From the NCBI GenBank assembly GCA_017307755.1, contig JAFKGQ010000003.1, forward strand, positions 62,001 through 126,000: DNA of 64,000 nt. Direction: 5' to 3'. The notes beneath the pieces were generated by a model. That model was not told the DNA's origin. It saw only the letters and a program-made list of their open reading frames with translations, and did not search any database. The stretch's first letter is position 1. Every line of letters begins with the position of its first letter. The DNA is from Chitinophagaceae bacterium (lineage in GTDB: Bacteria; Bacteroidota; Bacteroidia; Chitinophagales; Chitinophagaceae). Both the position numbers and the translations under genes were made by a program. This document shows, piece by piece, positions 8,670 to 18,377 of this stretch.

Positions 8670-8899
8670 GAGAGGGTGTTTTTTCTGGCAAGGCATATCG
8701 TAAAATTCAACATACTAAAGTTATCACGATTTTATCGTTATCACAAGTCCATTCATCCTTTTTAAACGGGCATAAAAAGTCTTTCAACGAGGCTGCTCCT
8801 ACCTTCAACAGAGTTTGCGCAGGACCTGATTTTCTACGAAAGGCCCTTTTCAATGGATATAAGGACCAAATGGACGGACCAGCTACGGGGAGAGATGGC

Positions 8900-8929
8900 T
8901 TGCTATTCCGCACCGCTGTGCTACCTTTA
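8900..8929 (+). promoter_or_regulatory. Promoter of mqnC
   Basis: TTG at 8900-8902, a 19-nt spacer and TACCTTTA at 8922-8929 (one mismatch to TAnnTTTG). The expected transcript start near 8934 leaves a leader of about 14 nt before the ATG at 8948. The promoter lies inside the longer open frame that begins at 8870, so it argues for the 8948 start. Confidence 0.5.
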
Positions 8930-8947
8930 CAGTCACAATCGCCGACA

Positions 8948-10072
8948 ATGAACTTACCGGACCTGTATAAAAAGGCTTACGACCGCGAATTTTTAGACAT
9001 CGAAGAAGGTGTTTTTCTCTTTCAGAACGCTCCCCTCACCGAGCTGATGTACCTGGCCAATGAACTGCGCAAGATGCAGGTGCCTCATGGAAAGGTTTCC
9101 TGGCAGATAGACCGGAACGTCAATACTACCAACGTCTGTATCGCCAATTGCAAGTTTTGCAATTTCTACCGTATCCCCGGTCATGCCGACGCCTATATCA
9201 CGAATATCGACACCTATAAAAGAAAAATAGAAGAGACGTTCCGCTGGGGGGGCGATCAGCTGTTGCTGCAGGGGGGACACCATCCTGAGCTGGGGCTGGA
9301 ATTCTATACGACGCTCTTCCGTCAATTAAAAGAGCTGTATCCTACCCTGAAACTCCATACCCTGGGACCTCCCGAAGTGGCGCACATCTGTAAAAAAGAG
9401 AAAATGAGCCACCGCGACGTGCTGGCTGCTTTGCATGCGGCGGGAATGGATTCCCTGCCCGGCGCCGGAGCGGAGATCCTCGTAGACAGGGTAAGACGTC
9501 TTATCAGCAAAGGGAAATGTGGTGCGCAGGAATGGCTGGACATTATGCACGAAGCCCACAAACAGTATATCACCACCTCGGCAACCATGATGTTCGGGCA
9601 CGTGGAAACCCTGCACGAACGCTTTGAACACCTGGTAAAGATCAGGGAAGTACAGTCGAGGAAACCGGCGGAAGCAAAGGGCTTTCTCGCCTTTATCCCC
9701 TGGACCTTCCAGGATGTCGATACCTTGCTTACCCGTATACGGGGCGTACACAATCTCACAACCCCCGAAGAATATATCCGTATGATCGCCATGAGTCGCA
9801 TCATGCTGCCAAACGTGAAGAATATCCAGGCATCATGGCTTACTGTGGGCAAACAAACGGCTCAGCTCTGTCTGCACGCGGGGGCAAATGACTTCGGCAG
9901 CATCATGCTGGAAGAAAATGTGGTGAGCGCCGCCGGCGCTCCCCACCGCTTTACAGCCAAAGGCATCCAGGAGGCGATACGGGAAGCCGGGTTTGAACCC
10001 CAGCTGCGCAACCAGCAGTACGAATGGAGGGAAATGCCGGCAGCTATGGAGGAACAGATTATAAACTATTAA
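8948..10072 (+). CDS. mqnC: Cyclic dehypoxanthine futalosine synthase, MqnC
   Basis: Radical-SAM enzyme of the futalosine menaquinone pathway that cyclises dehypoxanthine futalosine. 374 residues. The 4Fe-4S/SAM motif CIANCKFC occupies residues 64-71. QGGHHPELGLEFY and GAEILVDRVRR are typical of MqnC and separate it from its relative MqnE. The C-terminal SWLTVGKQTAQLCLHAGANDFG segment also matches the family. The ATG at 8948 is preferred because the frame upstream to 8870 has no family similarity and contains the promoter. No other mqn gene is nearby. Menaquinone is the expected electron donor for the ACIII complex encoded at 21.4 kb. Confidence 0.92.
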   Translation: MNLPDLYKKAYDREFLDIEEGVFLFQNAPLTELMYLANELRKMQVPHGKVSWQIDRNVNTTNVCIANCKFCNFYRIPGHADAYITNIDTYKRKIEETFRWGGDQLLLQGGHHPELGLEFYTTLFRQLKELYPTLKLHTLGPPEVAHICKKEKMSHRDVLAALHAAGMDSLPGAGAEILVDRVRRLISKGKCGAQEWLDIMHEAHKQYITTSATMMFGHVETLHERFEHLVKIREVQSRKPAEAKGFLAFIPWTFQDVDTLLTRIRGVHNLTTPEEYIRMIAMSRIMLPNVKNIQASWLTVGKQTAQLCLHAGANDFGSIMLEENVVSAAGAPHRFTAKGIQEAIREAGFEPQLRNQQYEWREMPAAMEEQIINY

Positions 10073-10171
10073 TAATCAATCATAAGTGTTTACCCTAGTT
10101 TTTTTGTAGTTCCGGAAACTTAAACGGGCGATTTTACGTTTCTTATTGTAGTATTGACCCTTACAATATCA

Positions 10172-13100
10172 ATGAAAAGCCCGTTCCGCAAACTTATACG
10201 CATATCGGTCATCCTGTTTGCCCTAGTACTCCTGTTTAATTTTTTCGGGTACTATATAAATCATCTTAAATCCTTAGAGAACAAGGAGTTAATAGAGGCT
10301 ATCAACAAGTCCGCCCAGCAGCAGGCGCTCAGCCAGCTGATTGCCAAAGAATCCGTCCTGTTGCTGAACGATCCGGAGAAAAAGACTGCCGGCTCCCTGA
10401 GGGACTCCCTTTCCCGGCATCTGAGCGTTTTCCAGACGGAACAGGATTTTCTGCTGAAACAGGCGGAGGCGGCCAAACCACCCGTGCCGGATAAGATATT
10501 TCAAATCAAACTGTTACTATCCAGTTCTCAGTCCTTTTTCCGATCTATAACGGCCATTGGCCAGGAGCTGGCTCAGGGCGACTCCTCCCTGGTGGCGATC
10601 AACAGACAGCTGTATCTACGCGATCTTTTACACAGCGAGGAGAAATACAGCGCTCTGCTGGGACAGGTTGCTTTTTATTATTCGGAGATGGTGAATGAGA
10701 AGAACAGCGAAGTATCCACCATCGATACAGGCAAATTCATCTCTTTGGTGATAGCCATCATCTGTCTGGCCCTTCTCGTATTGGAGCCGGCTTTTAAAAA
10801 GGGAGAAAGGAACTACAACGATCTGCAAAAAGCACGCAACGAGTTGCTGAATGAGAAGAAATTCCTGGCTTCCATCCTTCAGTCGCAGACAAACTATGTC
10901 ATCCGTATCAACCGTGCAGGTCATTTTACCTATGCCAACCCGGCCTTCCTGAAAACTTTTGGATATGATGAGCACGAGCTGCAGCATATTCTCTTTTACA
11001 CCACTATCTTTCCCAAGGACCTCGCACGTTGTCAGCAGGTGGCGGGTGAGTGTTGGAACAATCCGGGGAAGGTCGCCCGTCTGCTGATCAGAAAACCCAT
11101 CGGACAAACCCGCCAGTTCCTTTGGACGGAATGGGAATTCCTGGCGCTGCAGGATGAGGATGGACAGGTGAACGAGATACAGGGCATCGGGCTCAATGTC
11201 TCGGAGAAGCTGCAAACGCAACAAGTGAAGGAAGACGCCATCCGCACCCTCTCCTATGCGATGACCTATGCTAAAATGGGCTCCTGGAAGCTGGACTTCG
11301 TCACGGGAGAACTGTCCCTCAGCAAGGAGTTCAAAGCCCTGCTGGCCATGGACGACGAAGACCCCGACAAGATCTCCCTGGAAACCTTTTTACACACCTA
11401 CATCGTGCCGGAAGATTTCAACCTGGTATCAGACGAATTTGCCAAGGCCATCCAGCATAAGGAAAACACGGGATATGAAACCTCTCTTTCCTGCCGCGTG
11501 ATCACGAAGCAGGGGTGGATGCGTTATCTCTCCATAAAAGGCAAGGTAGTAGATGAGCAGGTGGAGTTCGGTATCGCACAGGACATTACGTCGCAAAAAG
11601 AGTCTGAGAATGCTTTGCTCAACAGCGAACAAAAATTCCGGCTTCTCGCAGAGAACTCCGAAGACATCATCAGTGTCCATGCCATCGACGGCACGATCTG
11701 GTATCTCTCGCCCAGCGTAAAAACGGTCCTGGGGTATGAGGTGGACGATATCATCGGCCGCAGCTTTGAACAGTATGTTCATCCCGACGATCGTCAGAAG
11801 TTCCTCAAGGCGGGCCAAATGCCTTCCTTCTCAGGTAAGGACAGCATTATCGTCCGCTATCGTATTCTCCGCCAGGACGGCAGCTACGTCTGGCTGGAGA
11901 CGATCATCAAGCCAATCGTGGACGAGGAGGAGCTGGTCAAGCTCATCTGTACCTCCCGTAATATCACAGACCAAAAGATCGCACAGGAAAAGTTAAAGAA
12001 GAAAGACCAGTTGCTGCACGCCGTAGCACAGGCCACACATTCGCTGCTGATCAATACCAACCTGGACCAGGCCATCAGGGAGTCCATACAGACCCTTGGC
12101 AGCAAAGCCCTGGTAGACAGGGTCTATGTATTTCAAAACCATTTCGACGTCGCCGCGCAAAAATGGCTTACCACTGAGACGTATGAGTGGACGGAAGATC
12201 CCCTCGACCTGCGCATCGACAGACCCGTGATCAAGAATATCCCCTTCGACGATATAAAAAAGATCATCGAGCCTCTGATGGCCAAACGGCCCTTTGTCAG
12301 TTATAAGAGCAAGGAGGAAGACCCGCAGCTGGTGGAGATTTATAAAAGAAGCACTGTCCTGTCTTCGGTGGCCCTCCCCATCTTTCTAAAGGATTCCTTC
12401 TGGGGTTTTGTGGGATTTGACGAGTTGAAAAAAGAAAGAGAGTGGACGGAGGCGGAATTTTCCATCCTGCGCTCCTATGCCTCGTCCCTGGCAGCCGCCA
12501 TCGAGCGCAAACAGATCGAAGTGGAACTGGTGCAGGCAAAAGAGCTGGCTGAGTCCGCCAGCCAGGCCAAAAGCGAATTCATGGCTAACATGAGCCATGA
12601 GCTGCGTACGCCTATGAACGGAATCATCGGGTTTACCGACCTGGTGCTGACCACTGAATTGCATAAAGCGCAACGGGATTATTTACAGAATGTAAAGAAA
12701 TCCGCCTATGGCCTCCTGGGCATCATCAACGATATTCTTGACTTCTCAAAGATCGAGGCCGGCAAATTACTTATCGATCATACTCTGTTCAAACTGGACG
12801 AGCTGATAGAAGAAACCATCGACATGCTCACCCTGAAGGCCTTTGAGAAAAAGCTGGAAATGCTGTATAGAGTAGATCCCACCATCCCTTCCCAGTTCCT
12901 GGGCGACCCTGTCCGTATCCGGCAGATAGTGGTGAATCTGTTGGGTAATGCCATCAAATTCACCAGCGAGGGAGAGATACTCGTATCCATTCAAAAAGCG
13001 GGAGAAAGCCTCCAGCGGGATGGGAAACAGTATATGAAGCTTGCCATCCAGGTAAAGGATACAGGCATTGGTATCCGCAAGGAGAAATTGCAAAAGATAT

Positions 13101-14122
13101 TCGAAAGCTTCACGCAGGCCGACACCTCTACTACCCGCAAATACGGCGGTACGGGTCTGGGGCTTACTATCTCCAGAAGCCTTTCAGAGCTGATGGGCGG
13201 CCATCTTACCGTAGAGAGCGAGCCGGCAAAAGGCAGCAGCTTTACCCTGCATCTTACCCTTGAAGTGACGAACGAACAATCCGAGGTTCTGCTGCCCCAG
13301 GAACCCTTGTTGAAAAAAGTGCTGATCATAGACGATAACCTTTCCAACCTGGAGCTCATGAAAGAGAACTTCGGGTATTTCAATATCAGGACCGAGACGG
13401 CGGCCAGTCCGTCCATTGCGCTGCAAAAAATAAAAGAGGCTATTGCCGGCAAGGACCCTTTCAACCTCATCGTCACGGATCATCTCATGCCGGGCATGGA
13501 TGGCATCGCTCTTGTAAAGGAAATAAAAAAGACCTTCTCCGGCCAGGAATTGTCCTTCATGCTCATGTTGTCCTCGCCTGAAAAAAATATCTATCAAAGC
13601 GAGGCCATAAAAGCCGGGATCAACAAGTTTCTTTCCAAACCCGTGAAAATGCACGAGCTGCATGCCACCCTGCTTACATTGTTTGAAAAGAACATGCAGA
13701 CCGACAGCCTTCATCCTTCTCTTCCCGGCAACGTGGAAAAGATCTCCGAGCCCACCAGCGTGATGGTGGCCGACGACGACCCTATCAATATGCTGCTGAT
13801 CTCGGAGGTGCTGCGCAGGATGGGGTTCGAGGTCATACAGGTGAGCAATGGACGGGAAGCCCTGGACCGGCTGCCTCACTGCGAGCCTGTCATCATCTTT
13901 ATGGACGTCAATATGCCCGAGATGGACGGTTATACCACTACCCGGGCCATCCGTAAAATGCCGGAGCCTTATTGCAATATCCCCATCGTGGCGCTCACGG
14001 CCGACGCGATGAAAGGCGACAGGGAAAAATGTCTGGACGCCGGCATGAATAATTATATCTCAAAACCTTTCCGTCTGGAAGAGATCGACGAAGTGCTCCG
14101 CAATTATACCCTGGTGGTATAG
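10172..14122 (+). CDS. Hybrid sensor histidine kinase with PAS x3, GAF and two receiver domains
   Basis: 1316 residues. Order (approximate residues): membrane segment 10-30, extracytoplasmic helical sensor 31-180, second membrane segment 182-202, PAS ~225-345, PAS ~350-460, PAS ~475-590, GAF ~605-770, coiled link, HisKA with MSHELRTPMNGIIGF near 810, HATPase_c with the NLLGNAIKF N-box, receiver 1 near 1055-1170 (TDHLMPGMDG) and receiver 2 near 1195-1310 (MDVNMPEMDG, SKPF). No HPt domain is present, so phosphate must pass to a separate HPt protein or stop at the receivers. The ATG at 10172 is chosen over a TTG at 10154. The gene stands alone and converges with the response regulator at 14131, 8 nt away. 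Confidence 0.92.
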   Translation: MKSPFRKLIRISVILFALVLLFNFFGYYINHLKSLENKELIEAINKSAQQQALSQLIAKESVLLLNDPEKKTAGSLRDSLSRHLSVFQTEQDFLLKQAEAAKPPVPDKIFQIKLLLSSSQSFFRSITAIGQELAQGDSSLVAINRQLYLRDLLHSEEKYSALLGQVAFYYSEMVNEKNSEVSTIDTGKFISLVIAIICLALLVLEPAFKKGERNYNDLQKARNELLNEKKFLASILQSQTNYVIRINRAGHFTYANPAFLKTFGYDEHELQHILFYTTIFPKDLARCQQVAGECWNNPGKVARLLIRKPIGQTRQFLWTEWEFLALQDEDGQVNEIQGIGLNVSEKLQTQQVKEDAIRTLSYAMTYAKMGSWKLDFVTGELSLSKEFKALLAMDDEDPDKISLETFLHTYIVPEDFNLVSDEFAKAIQHKENTGYETSLSCRVITKQGWMRYLSIKGKVVDEQVEFGIAQDITSQKESENALLNSEQKFRLLAENSEDIISVHAIDGTIWYLSPSVKTVLGYEVDDIIGRSFEQYVHPDDRQKFLKAGQMPSFSGKDSIIVRYRILRQDGSYVWLETIIKPIVDEEELVKLICTSRNITDQKIAQEKLKKKDQLLHAVAQATHSLLINTNLDQAIRESIQTLGSKALVDRVYVFQNHFDVAAQKWLTTETYEWTEDPLDLRIDRPVIKNIPFDDIKKIIEPLMAKRPFVSYKSKEEDPQLVEIYKRSTVLSSVALPIFLKDSFWGFVGFDELKKEREWTEAEFSILRSYASSLAAAIERKQIEVELVQAKELAESASQAKSEFMANMSHELRTPMNGIIGFTDLVLTTELHKAQRDYLQNVKKSAYGLLGIINDILDFSKIEAGKLLIDHTLFKLDELIEETIDMLTLKAFEKKLEMLYRVDPTIPSQFLGDPVRIRQIVVNLLGNAIKFTSEGEILVSIQKAGESLQRDGKQYMKLAIQVKDTGIGIRKEKLQKIFESFTQADTSTTRKYGGTGLGLTISRSLSELMGGHLTVESEPAKGSSFTLHLTLEVTNEQSEVLLPQEPLLKKVLIIDDNLSNLELMKENFGYFNIRTETAASPSIALQKIKEAIAGKDPFNLIVTDHLMPGMDGIALVKEIKKTFSGQELSFMLMLSSPEKNIYQSEAIKAGINKFLSKPVKMHELHATLLTLFEKNMQTDSLHPSLPGNVEKISEPTSVMVADDDPINMLLISEVLRRMGFEVIQVSNGREALDRLPHCEPVIIFMDVNMPEMDGYTTTRAIRKMPEPYCNIPIVALTADAMKGDREKCLDAGMNNYISKPFRLEEIDEVLRNYTLVV

Positions 14123-14130
14123 TTTGTAGC

Positions 14131-14820
14131 TTACAATATACACCGATAGCCCACGCCCTTTATGGTAATGATCTCCAACGAACCGTCCGCTTTCAGATAA
14201 CTGCGTAATTTGGTAATGTATACGTCCAGGTTCCGGCTGTTGAAAAAACTGTCATTGCCCCATAATAATTGAAGGATGTCCTTGCGATCGATGACCCTGT
14301 CGCGATAGACGTAAAGGTATTTGAGGAGCTCGTTCTCCCGAAAGGAGAGCTTGCGTTGCTCTTCGCCCAGTACAAGGAGCTGTCTTTTCCAGACAAAACT
14401 GTATTTGCCTATGTTGATGGGGCCGTCCGCCAGCGCAAGGGTGGATGGAGCCTCTTTGCTCCGGAGCGTATTATGGATACGGACGATCATTTCTTCCATA
14501 CTGAAAGGCTTCCGGATATAATCATTGCCGCCCAGGGTAAACCCCTTCACGACATCCTCTGTCCTGCCCTTTGCCGTGACAAAAAGGATAGGGACTTCTT
14601 TATCAAGACTGCGTATCTCCTCCGCGATCTCGAACCCGTCCTTATTCGGCAGCATCACATCCAGCACACATACATCGGGACATAATCTCGTAAAGGAAGA
14701 AAGCGCTTTTGCCCCGTCATTTTCCATAAGAACTTCAAACCCCCGGCTCTCCAAACTTTCTTTTACGATCTTGCCCAGAAATAATTCATCTTCGACATAC
14801 AGGATCTTTATTTTAGGCAT
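14131..14820 (-). CDS. OmpR/PhoB-family response regulator
   Basis: 229 residues. The receiver domain (1-120) has acidic VEDE near residue 10, phosphoacceptor Asp in VCVLDVMLPNKDG near 54, and the conserved Lys in IRKPFS near 104. The C-terminal OmpR-type winged helix (~135-228) ends with ITIKGVGYRCIL. The gene overlaps the sensor kinase upstream by 8 nt, so the two are a cognate pair. Divergent TTAAC repeats between the kinase and the GLPGLI gene (16313-16348) are the likely binding sites. Confidence 0.95.
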   Translation of the reverse strand: MPKIKILYVEDELFLGKIVKESLESRGFEVLMENDGAKALSSFTRLCPDVCVLDVMLPNKDGFEIAEEIRSLDKEVPILFVTAKGRTEDVVKGFTLGGNDYIRKPFSMEEMIVRIHNTLRSKEAPSTLALADGPINIGKYSFVWKRQLLVLGEEQRKLSFRENELLKYLYVYRDRVIDRKDILQLLWGNDSFFNSRNLDVYITKLRSYLKADGSLEIITIKGVGYRCIL

Positions 14821-16270
14821 AGTCGCGGGGGATTTTTATGGTGAAATGGCTTCCGTAACCCTCTTCGCTGCTGACACTGATCTCCCCGCCGTGACGCTGG
14901 ACCACATAGGCCACGTAACTAAGGCCCAGCCCATATCCTTTTACATTATGATGATCACCCGTGGGTACCCGGAAGAATTTTTCAAATATCCTGTCCTTAT
15001 AGTCCGCGGGGATACCAATCCCGTTGTCAGTGACATTGAGCTGGAGGAAATCCTGTTCTTCACGCAGATGGATGAGCACCTTGGGATTAGACCTGCTATA
15101 TTTCAGCGCATTGTCCAGCAGGTTGAAGATGACGCTGGTAAAATGCAGTTTGTCCCCGCGCAGGCGAAATTTGGCGTACCCTGTTTCCGGCCCGGCGGGT
15201 CCCGACGACAAACTCACACTCGCCTGGTGTTTTTCGAACTGCAGACGCATCGAGGCCATGACCTCCTCTATCAGCGCTTTCATGTCAAAGTCGTCTTTTC
15301 TCAGCTCTATCTCCTGTCTTTCAAAAAGCGACAGCTTCAGCACCTTATCCACCAGCAGGGAGAGACGCTGCAACTCATGTGTGCTGATCTCGAGATATTC
15401 TTTTGTCCGGAGAGGGTCTTTCAGCGCGTCGAACTCCTTCAACGCCTCGACCGCCACGCTCACCGTCGCGATAGGGGTCTTCAATTCGTGGGTGATATTG
15501 CTGATAAAATCATTTTTTAATATCGTCAGCTTTTGTTGGTGGCGCAGGTTGCGATAAAGAAGAAGGAAGGAAAGGATAGTGACCCCTACCAGCACCAGCG
15601 AGAACAGCACCTGTGGCCCCAGCCGCCGGGCCGTCAGCCAGAAGGTGTTCCCTAGTTGAAGCTTGTACAATCTGGGGTTGGAGAGCCCGAGGATCACCTG
15701 ATCGTCCCCGGTGTCCGTGTATAAAAAATCCTTCTTCTTTTCAAGGAGGGTCACCGTGACGTTGAAAGGCGTCCGGATGCCTTCCCGGGCCAGCACCTGT
15801 CTGAACTTAACATCGATCTCTTTTACGGTCACGGAGTCCTGTAGCGAATCCACTCCTGTGAGGAATTCGGTGACCCTGGCGGATGTTTTATAGAATTTGG
15901 TATGCTGCAGACCGCTGTCAGGCGGGAAAGGCTCTCCTCCGGCATGTCTGGCTACGCTGACGACCACGGCATTCTTTGGCGGCTGCCCCGGGGAGTCTAT
16001 CGACAGTCTATCCTGGACGATCCTCACCATGTTCATGACACCCGCACCTGTGGGTTCCGGTAGCCGGAAAGTAAAGGAGGTATCGAGATGCAGTTTGGTA
16101 GCCTGCAGCTTAAAAAGCGTCTCCCGGAAAAGTAAATGGGTGCGCAGCGTAAGCAACCTGTTCGCTTCCACGTAGTTCTTACGCAGCCAGTATGCCTGAA
16201 AAAGGGCGATCGTGGTGATCGTCAGCACCATCAGCGTTATGGATATCCTCCGCCTGTTCACGGGTGTCAA
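14813..16270 (-). CDS. Membrane sensor histidine kinase
   Basis: 485 residues. Membrane helix at ~8-28, an extracytoplasmic region of about 185 residues without a recognised domain, a second helix at ~215-238, HisKA with HELKTPIATVSVAVEAL near 262, and HATPase_c with NLLDNALKYS, DNGIGIP and GYGLGLSY motifs. It is encoded directly upstream of its response regulator with an 8-nt overlap. The architecture is that of the RprX-like kinases of Bacteroidota. The gene is divergent from the GLPGLI gene at 16396. Confidence 0.93.
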   Translation of the reverse strand: MTPVNRRRISITLMVLTITTIALFQAYWLRKNYVEANRLLTLRTHLLFRETLFKLQATKLHLDTSFTFRLPEPTGAGVMNMVRIVQDRLSIDSPGQPPKNAVVVSVARHAGGEPFPPDSGLQHTKFYKTSARVTEFLTGVDSLQDSVTVKEIDVKFRQVLAREGIRTPFNVTVTLLEKKKDFLYTDTGDDQVILGLSNPRLYKLQLGNTFWLTARRLGPQVLFSLVLVGVTILSFLLLYRNLRHQQKLTILKNDFISNITHELKTPIATVSVAVEALKEFDALKDPLRTKEYLEISTHELQRLSLLVDKVLKLSLFERQEIELRKDDFDMKALIEEVMASMRLQFEKHQASVSLSSGPAGPETGYAKFRLRGDKLHFTSVIFNLLDNALKYSRSNPKVLIHLREEQDFLQLNVTDNGIGIPADYKDRIFEKFFRVPTGDHHNVKGYGLGLSYVAYVVQRHGGEISVSSEEGYGSHFTIKIPRDYA

Positions 16271-16312
16271 TTATCCGCAAAATAGAAAAAAGGGGCTGCC
16301 ATTGTGAAAGTA

Positions 16313-16378
16313 TTAACCTTAATTAACATTAGACCAATGACCCTTAACCTCCTTTCCCGGAGGGGCGGGATAGATTTG
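16313..16378 (+). promoter_or_regulatory. Promoter of the GLPGLI gene with three in-phase TTAAC repeats
   Basis: TTAAC occurs at 16313-16317, 16323-16327 and 16344-16348, that is with steps of 10 and 21 bp, all on the same face of the helix. The -7 box TAGATTTG is at 16371-16378, and the last repeat sits where the -33 element should be. There is no TTG at the normal -33 distance, so the promoter probably needs an activator. Tandem direct repeats of this kind are the usual target of OmpR-family regulators, one of which is encoded by the divergent operon. Confidence 0.5.
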
Positions 16379-16395
16379 GACAAAAAAGATAAGGT

Positions 16396-17145
16396 ATGAT
16401 CTATTATAAGCACACCCTGGCGACTGCCCTGTCCTTTTGCTTATTGTCTTCTCTTTATGCCCAGATAAGAGACGGCCGTGTGGTGTACGAGCGAAAGATG
16501 AACATGCATCGCCACCTGGAGGATGAAAGCATGAAAAACATGGTGCCCGAATTCAATGTTTCCAGGGCCGAACTGCTTTTTTCCTCGGATGAATCGTTGT
16601 GGCGGGATATCAGGGAAGAAGAGGATATCCGTGATCAGGCGGGAGAAGACCATGATCGCCCTGTCATCCGCATGCGGTTTGGCGGCGGTGATGACCAGTC
16701 GTACAAGGATTATGCGGCCCAAAAGATGATACAGCAGCGGGAAATGGGCCCCAAGAAATATATCATCGAGGACAGCTTTCCGCACCAGAGCTGGAAACTG
16801 GAGCCCGATACGCAGCGTATCCGGGGCTTTCTTTGTAAGAAGGCTACCACGACGGCCAAGGCAGGCGGGGCGGTCATCGCCTGGTATACGGAAGATATCC
16901 AATCGCCTTCCGGCCCCGAAGTCTACGGCGGACTTCCCGGGCTGATCCTTCAGTTGAATATCAATGATGCGGAAATGGTGTATATGGCGGTGGAGGTGGA
17001 TACCAAGGGGTCGGATAAGGGGCTTGTAAAGGCGCCCACGGATGGTAAAAAGATCACCCGGGCGGCATTTCAGAAAATGATGGAAGAGCAGTTCGGTCCC
17101 GCGGGTAAAGGGGGAAGACCGATGATACGGATCATTAGGAATTGA
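16396..17145 (+). CDS. GLPGLI family protein (secreted, function unknown)
   Basis: 249 residues with a signal peptide (first ~22 residues, ending LLSSLYAQ). The family signature YGGLPGLIL begins near residue 176. Members are Bacteroidota-specific periplasmic or surface proteins, often beside TonB receptors or two-component systems; no activity is established. Here it is divergent from a sensor kinase/response regulator pair and has a promoter with in-phase TTAAC repeats, so it is a probable target of that system. It converges with the dipeptidase gene 20 nt downstream. Confidence 0.88.
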   Translation: MIYYKHTLATALSFCLLSSLYAQIRDGRVVYERKMNMHRHLEDESMKNMVPEFNVSRAELLFSSDESLWRDIREEEDIRDQAGEDHDRPVIRMRFGGGDDQSYKDYAAQKMIQQREMGPKKYIIEDSFPHQSWKLEPDTQRIRGFLCKKATTTAKAGGAVIAWYTEDIQSPSGPEVYGGLPGLILQLNINDAEMVYMAVEVDTKGSDKGLVKAPTDGKKITRAAFQKMMEEQFGPAGKGGRPMIRIIRN

Positions 17146-17165
17146 TCATTTCCCGCCAGGGCTCT

Positions 17166-18347
17166 TTAGCGCACATTCTCTTTCAACACTCTTATAAAGT
17201 TCCCTCCCAGGATCTTTTCTATATCAGTCTTATTATACCCCCGTTTGAGCAATTCCCGGGTGATCAGGGGATAAGTGGTCACGTCGTTCAGCTCCCGGGG
17301 GGTGGATTCGATGCCGTCAAAGTCGGAGCCAAGACCTACATGGTCTGCGCCGATGAGCTTTACGATATAATCGATGTGATCGATGAGCAGGGAAAGGGGC
17401 GGCCGGAGGGCATTGGATGCTTCGGGATAAGCGTGGGCGAAAAATTCATTGATGGCATAGCCGGGTGTATTTGCGGCTTCCAGTGAATCCAGCTGTTTTT
17501 TGTGCGAGGTGGTAAAGGCATTCAGCTTTGTGACATAGGTACTGTCCAGGAAGCCGGAATAAAAATTTACCTGGATAACGCCTCCATTCCTGCCGATGGC
17601 TTTTATCTGATCATCCTTCAGATTGCGAAAGACGGGGCACAGCGCATAGACGGAGCTGTGAGATACGATGACGGGTTTTGTGGTTGTATGAATGGCATCC
17701 CAAAAGGTCTGTTCGCCTACGTGAGAAAGGTCTATCAGCATGCCCAGCTCGTTCATATGCTGTACGATCTTTTTGCCCTTTTCGGTCAATCCATAGGGCG
17801 TGACGGTCCATGCATGGCTGGTTTCGTCCCTGGCTGAGGTAGCCCAGGAGGTACTGTTGTTCCAGGTGAGGGTCATATACCGGACTCCTCTTTTAAAGAG
17901 GCTGTCCAGATAATCTATTTCATCCTCGATCATATGTCCTCCTTCCACACCCATCATCGCCGCCAGTCTGTGGTGCCGTACTGCGTCCTGCAACCCTGCC
18001 GGGTCGGTGACGATCTGCATTTTGTCCGGGTTACGACCGGCGATGGCATATAAGGAATCGATCTCCCGGAGGGCCTGGTTGAAGGCGCTGCCTTTGCCGA
18101 AACGGTCGTCACAAAAGATCGAGAACACCTGTACATCCACGCCACCCTTCCGGAACCGGGCAAGATCAGAGTGGGCCTTGCCGGTGAGATCGCCCTCGAT
18201 ATTCATCCCGTGCATGACCACGCCGGACAATACATCGTTGTGTGTATCAACGACAATGGCCTTTTCGTGCAACCGTTGGTAAGGCTGGGCCGGGAGGAGC
18301 CGGGGCAGGGATAAAAGGACTAAAAGGGGAAGGAAGGATCTGGTCAT
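17166..18347 (-). CDS. Secreted membrane-dipeptidase-like protein (peptidase M19)
   Basis: 393 residues with a signal peptide (to about residue 21, LLPAQ). Zinc-site motifs of the renal dipeptidase family are present: DTHNDV near 35, MGVEGGH near 137, SHSS in the middle and LGSDFDG near 345. The family hydrolyses dipeptides, often with a C-terminal D-amino acid; here it would act in the periplasm. It reads alone on the minus strand. A 12-bp LacI-type palindrome lies about 30 nt upstream of the start codon. Confidence 0.9.
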   Translation of the reverse strand: MTRSFLPLLVLLSLPRLLPAQPYQRLHEKAIVVDTHNDVLSGVVMHGMNIEGDLTGKAHSDLARFRKGGVDVQVFSIFCDDRFGKGSAFNQALREIDSLYAIAGRNPDKMQIVTDPAGLQDAVRHHRLAAMMGVEGGHMIEDEIDYLDSLFKRGVRYMTLTWNNSTSWATSARDETSHAWTVTPYGLTEKGKKIVQHMNELGMLIDLSHVGEQTFWDAIHTTTKPVIVSHSSVYALCPVFRNLKDDQIKAIGRNGGVIQVNFYSGFLDSTYVTKLNAFTTSHKKQLDSLEAANTPGYAINEFFAHAYPEASNALRPPLSLLIDHIDYIVKLIGADHVGLGSDFDGIESTPRELNDVTTYPLITRELLKRGYNKTDIEKILGGNFIRVLKENVR

Positions 18348-18377
18348 GTACTTAAGTTTTTCAAACGATCAAATTAA

